DNA of 64,000 nucleotides from Allomesorhizobium camelthorni (lineage in GTDB: Bacteria > Pseudomonadota > Alphaproteobacteria > Rhizobiales > Rhizobiaceae). A program made the position numbers and the translations under genes. Under the pieces are notes generated by a model. It searched no databases, was not told the DNA's origin, and was given only the letters and a program-made list of their open reading frames with translations. Positions 59,189 to 64,000 of this stretch are shown here, one piece after another. The stretch's first letter is position 1. Every line of letters starts with the position of its first letter. The stretch spans positions 62,001-126,000 of the forward strand of contig NZ_JAAKZF010000002.1 of NCBI RefSeq assembly GCF_011045125.1. Reading direction: 5' to 3'.

Positions 59189-60763
59189 ATGGAAGAGAAC
59201 CGCTTGTCCGAGCAGGAAGCCTCCAATTCACGGCGAGGGCGCGCCGCGAGCGGCGGCGCCGCGGCCAGGCGGGCGGCCCGTTCGGGCGGCGGGCCCGGCA
59301 CGCAGCTCACCTACATAAAGCGCAAGATCAACGTCTACGAAGTGCTTGACGAGGAAGGCCTGGCGCTCATCGAGGCCAATGCCGACACCGTTCTCGAGGA
59401 GATCGGCATCGAGTTCCGCGACGACGCCGAGGCGCTTGCGCTGTTCAAGCAAGCCGGCGCCGACGTCAGGGGCGAACGCGTGCATTTCCCGAAGGGCCTG
59501 TGCAGATCGTTGCTCAAGACCGCTCCGTCGAGCTACACCCAGCATGCTCGCAATCCTGCCCGTTCTGTCGAGATCGGCGGCAAAGGCACGGTTTTCGCGC
59601 CGGTCTACGGGCCGCCCTTCGTGCGCGATCTCGACGGCAATCGCCGCTACGCTACGATCGAGGATTTCCGCAATTTCGTGAAGCTCGCCTATATGGCGCC
59701 GTCCATCCACCATTCAGGCGGCACGGTGTGCGAGCCGGTCGACGTGCCGGTCAACAAGCGCCACCTCGACATGATCTATTCGCACATCAAATATTCCGAC
59801 AAGCCGTTCATGGGCTCGGTCACCGCGCCCGAACGCGCGGAAGACACGGTGGCGATGGCCAAGATCCTGTTCGGCGAGCAGTTCGTCGGCGACAACACGG
59901 TGCTGACCAGCCTGATCAACGCCAATTCGCCGATGGTGTTCGACGAAACCATGCTGGGTGCGCTCAAGGTCTATGCCCGCAACAACCAGGCCTGCATCGT
60001 CACGCCATTCATCCTTGCCGGTGCGATGAGCCCGGTCACGGTCGCCGGCACGCTGACGCAGGTTCTTGCCGAAGTGCTCGCCGGCGCCTCGCTCACCCAG
60101 CTTATCCGCCCCGGCGCGCCGGTGCTGTTCGGCACTTTTGCTTCCTCGATCTCGATGCAGTCCGGCGCGCCGACATTTGGCACGCCGGAGCCCTCTCTGG
60201 TGTCCTATGGCGCGGCGCAGCTCGCCCGCCGTGTCGGCCTGCCGTTCCGCACCGGCGGATCGCTCTGTGCGTCGAAAGTCCCGGATGCGCAGGCGGCCTA
60301 TGAAAGCGCCAATACGCTGAACTCGACCATTCTGGCCGGCACCAACTTTGTCCTCCATTCGGCCGGTTGGCTCGAAGGCGGCCTCGCCTCCTGCTACGAA
60401 AAGTTCATGATGGACGTCGACCAGCTCGGCATGACCCAAAAGTTCGCCGAAGGCGTCGATCTCTCCGAAAACGGCCAGGCGATGGATGCCATCCGCCAGG
60501 TCGGCCCGGGCAGCCACTATCTCGGCTGCGACCACACGCAGGCCAATTTCCAGACCGCCTTCTACCGCTCGGCGATCGCCGACAATAATTCCTATGAGCA
60601 GTGGCTGGCCGAGGGCCAGAAGACCGCGCCGCAGCGCGCCAACGAACTTGCCCGCCGCTGGCTCGAAACCTACGAAGCCCCGCCGCTCGACCAGGGCATC
60701 GACGACGGGCTGAAGGACTTCATCGCCAAGAAGAAGGAGTCGATGCCCGACGCCTTCACTTGA
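59189..60763 (+). CDS. Trimethylamine methyltransferase family protein (MttB homologue without pyrrolysine)
   Basis: A 524-residue protein of the MttB superfamily. The N-terminal 45 residues are basic and Gly/Ala/Arg-rich, unlike methanogen MttB. YIKRKINVYEVLDEEGLALIEANADTVLEEIGIEF begins the family domain, and FILAGAMSPVTVAGTLTQVLAE and IRPGAPVLFGTFASSISMQSGAPTFGTPE are TIM-barrel motifs. There is no in-frame UAG, and the ORF ends in TGA, so no pyrrolysine is used; homologues such as MtgB use glycine betaine and MtpB proline betaine. Start ATG 59189 has TAAGGA at good spacing; 59180 is the alternative. Likely an onium demethylase. Confidence 0.9.
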   Translation: MEENRLSEQEASNSRRGRAASGGAAARRAARSGGGPGTQLTYIKRKINVYEVLDEEGLALIEANADTVLEEIGIEFRDDAEALALFKQAGADVRGERVHFPKGLCRSLLKTAPSSYTQHARNPARSVEIGGKGTVFAPVYGPPFVRDLDGNRRYATIEDFRNFVKLAYMAPSIHHSGGTVCEPVDVPVNKRHLDMIYSHIKYSDKPFMGSVTAPERAEDTVAMAKILFGEQFVGDNTVLTSLINANSPMVFDETMLGALKVYARNNQACIVTPFILAGAMSPVTVAGTLTQVLAEVLAGASLTQLIRPGAPVLFGTFASSISMQSGAPTFGTPEPSLVSYGAAQLARRVGLPFRTGGSLCASKVPDAQAAYESANTLNSTILAGTNFVLHSAGWLEGGLASCYEKFMMDVDQLGMTQKFAEGVDLSENGQAMDAIRQVGPGSHYLGCDHTQANFQTAFYRSAIADNNSYEQWLAEGQKTAPQRANELARRWLETYEAPPLDQGIDDGLKDFIAKKKESMPDAFT

Positions 60764-60892
60764 AAGGAGCCCGATGCAGGCGGGGCTAAAGTCGCCGAAA
60801 TCATCCACAAGGAAGTCTGGAGATCGGCATTCCGCGATCCGGACGAGAAGGGGTGATGTCGTGCGCCTGAATGCGGTGGGGTTGGCGGGACA

Positions 60893-61050
60893 GCGCCCCC
60901 CTCTGTCCTGCCGGACATCTCCCCCACAAGGGGGGAGATCAACCGTCTTCTCCACTTTCGCCAATCGTCCATGCCTCAGACGATGCACCAACGTCCGAAC
61001 TGCCAATCTCCCCCCTTGTGGGGGAGATGTCCGGCAGGACAGAGGGGGGC
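60893..61050. repeat. Perfect 44-bp inverted repeat
   Basis: The left arm (about 60895-60939) and right arm (61006-61050) are exact reverse complements over about 44 bp: GCCCCCCTCTGTCCTGCCGG... and ...CCGGCAGGACAGAGGGGGGC. Each arm also contains its own hairpin, ATCTCCCCC-AC/AAGGGGGGAGAT. The loop of about 66 nt is noncoding. It is a Mesorhizobium-type dispersed repeat between mttB and the Fe-S gene. Confidence 0.72.
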
Positions 61051-61072
61051 AACGTAGGGTGCCCCGGCCGCT

Positions 61073-61762
61073 ATGACAGATGGTGGCGATCTATCTCAGC
61101 GGATTTCCGCCGCCCTCTCCATCCAAGGTTTCATTCTGCGCGGCGGTTTCAATTTCGGCGCCGACGAATCCGCCCCGCCCGGCTCCTCCGGCGCTCCCGC
61201 AAAATCCGTCCTCCTCGTCGGCCAAGCCGGCAGTGCGCCGTGGCCGTATTTTTCGCGCTGGCGCGAAACTCAGCCGGGAGTCCCGGAAAACCCGCTCGAC
61301 ACGTGGTCGCGCCAAATCATCGGCGAGGTGGCGCGAGAGTTCGGCGCGCGAGCGATCTCGCCATCCGACAAACCATATTTGCCGTTCCAGCAATGGGCGA
61401 TACGCGCCGAGGGGCTGAAGCCTTCGCCGCTCGGCATCCTCATGCATCCGCAATACGGCCTCTGGCACGCCTATCGCGGCGCGCTGCTGTTCGGGACCGA
61501 GCTTGCCATCCCGCCGCCTGAGATTCCGATTCATCTTTGCGATCTATGTGTCGGAAAACCTTGCCTGAATGCCTGTCCGGTAGGCGCACATTCCGCGTCC
61601 GGCTTTGCCCATGAAGCCTGCCTGTCGCATGTCCGCGGCCCCGATGGAACGCCGTGCCGCGACGGTGGCTGCCTTGACCGCATCGCCTGCCCCTACGGAA
61701 CGGAATACCGCTATCCCATCGATGTGCAGGCCTTCCACATGGCCGCGTTCGCCGGCCTTTGA
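61073..61762 (+). CDS. 4Fe-4S protein with MMACHC/QueG-like N-terminal region
   Basis: A 229-residue protein. Residues about 95-150 (PFQQWAIRAEGLKPSPLG, then ILMHPQYGLWHAYRGALLFGTELAIPPP) resemble the B12-binding part of MMACHC (CblC) and QueG, with the same order of HP-x-YG-W and RG-x-LL. A Fe-S motif, CDLCVGKPCLNACPVGA (about residues 157-173), and a second set C-X-C...C follow. In this position it might reduce or unload cobalamin for the corrinoid protein. Both readings come from pattern memory. The alternative is a simple ferredoxin-like electron carrier. Confidence 0.7.
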   Translation: MTDGGDLSQRISAALSIQGFILRGGFNFGADESAPPGSSGAPAKSVLLVGQAGSAPWPYFSRWRETQPGVPENPLDTWSRQIIGEVAREFGARAISPSDKPYLPFQQWAIRAEGLKPSPLGILMHPQYGLWHAYRGALLFGTELAIPPPEIPIHLCDLCVGKPCLNACPVGAHSASGFAHEACLSHVRGPDGTPCRDGGCLDRIACPYGTEYRYPIDVQAFHMAAFAGL

Positions 61763-62329
61763 CGGCCGGCCTGCGTGGATAGAATCCACCCCCATTCCGG
61801 CCCGATCAAAGAAATCCGCCTTACGGATCAAAGGGATGAAAGATTCTTGAAGAATCTTTCGTCGACTTTTGTCCATCATCACCTGCTTTGCCCGCATAAT
61901 CCCCGGCAGTTTCTCCTGCGGGAACGCCGGTCATGACGGTGATTTGCGGGGAGGAACCGGTGTTCCGGGGAAGCGGCTAACGTGGCCGCGGAAGCGGAAG
62001 GTCGTCCAGAGTTTCCACGACTGTCCGCTAAGACGGGCACGAGACGCCGTATATCGCTCGCGCTGGCACGGCAAACCACCGACGCATGTCGGCAGGTCCG
62101 CAGGCTGGGAAACGGGGGGCTGAAAAATCACCGGCGGGGCGCGGAGTTCGCGCCACGTATAAAAATTAGGAAGGCGTTGGCCTCGCGCCCCGCTTCCCGA
62201 CCTTTTCCCCAATGACCAGACGCGAAAGCGGGCGTGGTAACGGAGAGGTATTTGGACCGGACGGAATGCCCTCAAAATAATTCGTCCCGCCACCCCAAGG
62301 AACGCCGCAATCGTTTCGTCCACCATGCG
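61763..62329. other. 567-nt noncoding gap before the ECF sigma gene
   Basis: No real ORF is seen. The gap contains the perfect palindrome 61838-61860, and GGAAC-N4-GTTCC at 61953-61966. No clear EcfG (GGAAC-N18-GTT) promoter was found. It should carry the promoter of the sigma gene at 62330. Confidence 0.4.
61838..61860. promoter_or_regulatory. Perfect 23-nt palindrome after the Fe-S gene
   Basis: GAAAGATTCTT (61838-61848), a single G, then AAGAATCTTTC (61850-61860). It lies 76 nt past the Fe-S gene stop. The one-base loop argues against a simple terminator and for a protein-binding site or a cruciform. Confidence 0.45.
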
Positions 62330-62896
62330 ATGATGGCGATGATGCTGGAACAAAGCGAAGAAGCCTCCGACCAGGAACTGATCGGGCGGGCAGGGGACGG
62401 CGACAGGGCGGCTTTCGGCCGATTGGTCGAACGGCACTATGATTTCGTCTATCGCGTCGCCTACCGCTGGTGCGGCCGCAGGGCCGACGCCGAAGACATT
62501 GCGCAGGAAGTCTGCGCGCGTCTCGGCCGGACGATCCGCTCCTACCGCGGCGGGGCCGCGTTCACGACATGGCTCTACGCCCTGACGCTGAACGCCGCCC
62601 GCGACATGATGCGCAAAAGCGCCCGCGAGACTGTGAAGGTGCAGGCCTTCGGCGTCCATATGCTGATCGGCGGCGAAGCGATCCCGGAGCCCGACGGCCA
62701 GGCTGAGCGGCTCTGGGCGGCGGTGCGCGAACTGCCCGACAAGCAGCGCGACGCGGTGCTTCTGGTCTATGGCGAAGGGCTCAGCCACGCGGCGGCGGCC
62801 GATGCGATGGCCTGCGCGGAGGCAACGGTTTCCTGGCACATCCATGAAGCGAAGAAACGGCTGAAGCTGCTCACGCGCTCGGCCGGGGAAGTGTGA
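62330..62896 (+). CDS. ECF-type RNA polymerase sigma factor
   Basis: A 188-residue sigma-70-family factor. Region 2: AAFGRLVERHYDFVYRVAYRWCGRRADAEDIAQEVCARL; region 4: LPDKQRDAVLLVYGEGLSHAAAADAMACAEATVSWHIHEAKKRLKLL. Four clustered ATG codons at 62330-62344 make the start uncertain. It is 2 nt before the vWA protein gene, whose N-terminus looks like an anti-sigma segment, so the pair may form a membrane-controlled sigma/anti-sigma system. Confidence 0.85.
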   Translation: MMAMMLEQSEEASDQELIGRAGDGDRAAFGRLVERHYDFVYRVAYRWCGRRADAEDIAQEVCARLGRTIRSYRGGAAFTTWLYALTLNAARDMMRKSARETVKVQAFGVHMLIGGEAIPEPDGQAERLWAAVRELPDKQRDAVLLVYGEGLSHAAAADAMACAEATVSWHIHEAKKRLKLLTRSAGEV

Positions 62897-62898
62897 CC

Positions 62899-64000
62899 AT
62901 GGCGAACGACGAACTCGACATGCTGCGGACGATTTCCGCGCCGCCTCCGGGCAGTGACGCGAAATCGCGCGCGCTTCAAGCAGCGCTCCGCGCCTACGAC
63001 CTCGAGAATTCTTCCGCCCCGGCCCAAGGATCGCGGCCGGGTCGTCGTCTCACCGACCGGATACAACAACTCTGGAGTGGGATGATGCAGAAGAAGCTCT
63101 ATGCAGCACCGGCGCTGGCGACGCTGGTCGCGCTGCCGGTCGCCGGCTACGCCACATTCTATCTGATGGGTCGGCCGGATTCGCCCTTCATGTTCGGCAC
63201 GGATCGGGAAGTGGCCGAGGCGCCGCAGCAGCGGCTTCAGGCGCCGCTGAAGAAGCGCGAGGCCGACGCCGCACGCCGCAATCTTGCGGCCGAGCCGCAA
63301 CCAGCCCCGCAATCCGCGCCCGCTGCTGCGATGGCGCCTGCGGCCGAGAGCGTCGCCCCCGTCGGCGGCGCGGTCGGCTTTGCCGGCGGCTCCAGATCGA
63401 TGGCCGACCAGATGGCGCAAGCGCCGTCCGACGCAATCATGCCGATGGAGGATTCCAATGACCGCGTCCAGGAATTCGAGACCAATCCGGTCCGCTCCGC
63501 GCTGGAAACCCCAGTCTCGACCTTCTCCGTCGACGTCGACACCGCGTCCTATTCCTTCGTCCGGCGTTCGCTGAAGGAAGGCGTCCTGCCGCAGCCGGAC
63601 ACGGTCCGCGTCGAGGAGATGATCAACTATTTCCCCTATGACTGGAAAAGCCCGGAAACCGCCGAAACGCCGTTCAACCCGACGGTCACGATCATGCCGA
63701 CGCCGTGGAACGACCACACCAGGCTGATGCACGTCGCGATCAAGGGTTTTGACGTGAAGCCGGCCGAGCAGCCCAGGGCCAGTCTGGTCTTCCTGATTGA
63801 CGTTTCCGGCTCGATGAACGAACAGGACAAGCTGCCGCTGCTGCGGTCGGCCTTCCGGCTTCTGGTCGGCACGCTTCGGCCCGACGACACAGTCTCCATC
63901 GTCACCTATGCGGGTGCTGCCGGAACGGTGCTGGAGCCGACCAGGGCGGCCGAACGCGACAAGATCCTTCAGGCGATCGATACGCTGACGCCCGGCGGCT
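62899..64000 (+). CDS. von Willebrand factor A-domain membrane protein (YfbK-like), cut by the right edge
   Basis: Open from ATG 62899 to the edge, 367 codons. Residues 1-57 are hydrophilic and resemble the cytoplasmic part of an anti-sigma factor. A transmembrane helix (about 60-83) follows, then a Pro/Ala-rich linker and a YfbK-type N-terminal domain (TFSVDVDTASYSFVRRSL, EEMINYFPYDW). The vWA domain starts about residue 292 (LVFLIDVSGSMNEQDK, MIDAS DxSxS). The gene directly follows the sigma gene. The C-terminus is missing. Membrane-bound, extracytoplasmic vWA domain. Confidence 0.85.
   Translation, partial: MANDELDMLRTISAPPPGSDAKSRALQAALRAYDLENSSAPAQGSRPGRRLTDRIQQLWSGMMQKKLYAAPALATLVALPVAGYATFYLMGRPDSPFMFGTDREVAEAPQQRLQAPLKKREADAARRNLAAEPQPAPQSAPAAAMAPAAESVAPVGGAVGFAGGSRSMADQMAQAPSDAIMPMEDSNDRVQEFETNPVRSALETPVSTFSVDVDTASYSFVRRSLKEGVLPQPDTVRVEEMINYFPYDWKSPETAETPFNPTVTIMPTPWNDHTRLMHVAIKGFDVKPAEQPRASLVFLIDVSGSMNEQDKLPLLRSAFRLLVGTLRPDDTVSIVTYAGAAGTVLEPTRAAERDKILQAIDTLTPGG

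Noticed and set aside
59189-60763. Pyrrolysine (UAG) in MttB
   Set aside because: No in-frame TAG in the ORF and it ends with TGA; no pylTSBCD gene is in the window.

Overview
The window looks like chromosome of a Mesorhizobium-type alphaproteobacterium (order Hyphomicrobiales/Rhizobiales, Phyllobacteriaceae). This rests on the high GC, the cobD/cobC gene style, soxBDAG, several DUF1127 genes, RPE-like palindromic repeats rich in CTTCTCCCCG, and the general gene content. It is inference; no 16S or marker gene is present. I see no tRNA, rRNA, CRISPR array, prophage or intact insertion sequence. One 127-bp MITE-like element and several large inverted repeats are present.

Layout. 1-5.1 kb: the start of an MFS transporter, a SAM-methyltransferase-like gene, cobD and cobC (cobalamin) on opposite strands with overlapping start codons, a tyrosine phosphatase, a creatininase-family hydrolase and a RidA protein. 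5.3-12.1 kb: a sigma-54 promoter drives an apparent operon of an NMT1-type ABC importer, a cytosine-deaminase-like amidohydrolase, an FAD oxidase and two flavodoxin-fold reductases. 12.1-19.7 kb: a tight operon on the minus strand (XRE-cupin regulator, two FAD/GcvT dehydrogenases of the dimethylglycine/sarcosine type, a homocysteine S-methyltransferase-like protein and an aminotransferase). 19.9-26.2 kb: a nitroreductase, a RidA and the heterotetrameric sarcosine oxidase soxBDAG. 26.4-29.4 kb: a large MscS channel, the MITE and a small periplasmic protein. 29.6-37.9 kb: HAD-UbiA, a DprE1-like oxidase, a small transporter, an epimerase and a class-III aminotransferase (a decaprenyl-phospho-pentose-like pathway), then vapBC and a GT-C-like membrane protein. 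38.1-45.8 kb: a third FAD/GcvT demethylase, a DUF1194 protein, a second NMT1-type ABC importer and a GlxA/GbdR-like regulator. 46-48.6 kb: small DUF1127 genes around a LysR regulator, with traces of tandem duplication. 48.8-61.8 kb: a corrinoid methyltransferase system interleaved with a tacAT-like pair and unrelated genes. The right edge holds an ECF sigma factor and a vWA protein that runs off the window.

How the genes work together. Most of the window fits N-methyl (betaine, dimethylglycine, sarcosine, creatinine) catabolism feeding one-carbon units to tetrahydrofolate. SoxBDAG and the three FAD/GcvT proteins should oxidise N-methyl groups to methylene-THF. Separately, a non-pyrrolysine MttB homologue (59189-60763) with a corrinoid protein (58236-58931), a RamA/DUF4445-type Fe-S activator (48811-50910), an MtrH/AcsE-like methyl-THF transferase (50977-51951) and an acetogen-style MetF/MetV pair (52029-53767) would move methyl groups to THF and oxidise them. 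That resembles an anaerobic methylotrophic or acetogenic module placed in an aerobe. DUF1638, a PF13769 protein and an MMACHC/QueG-like Fe-S protein sit with it. I regard this as the most interesting system here. A nine-base word, TTTGCGACA, lies upstream of the GlxA regulator, the third demethylase and the mttB/mttC pair, suggesting one regulon. A perfect 22-bp ArsR/SahR-like palindrome precedes the methyl-THF transferase.
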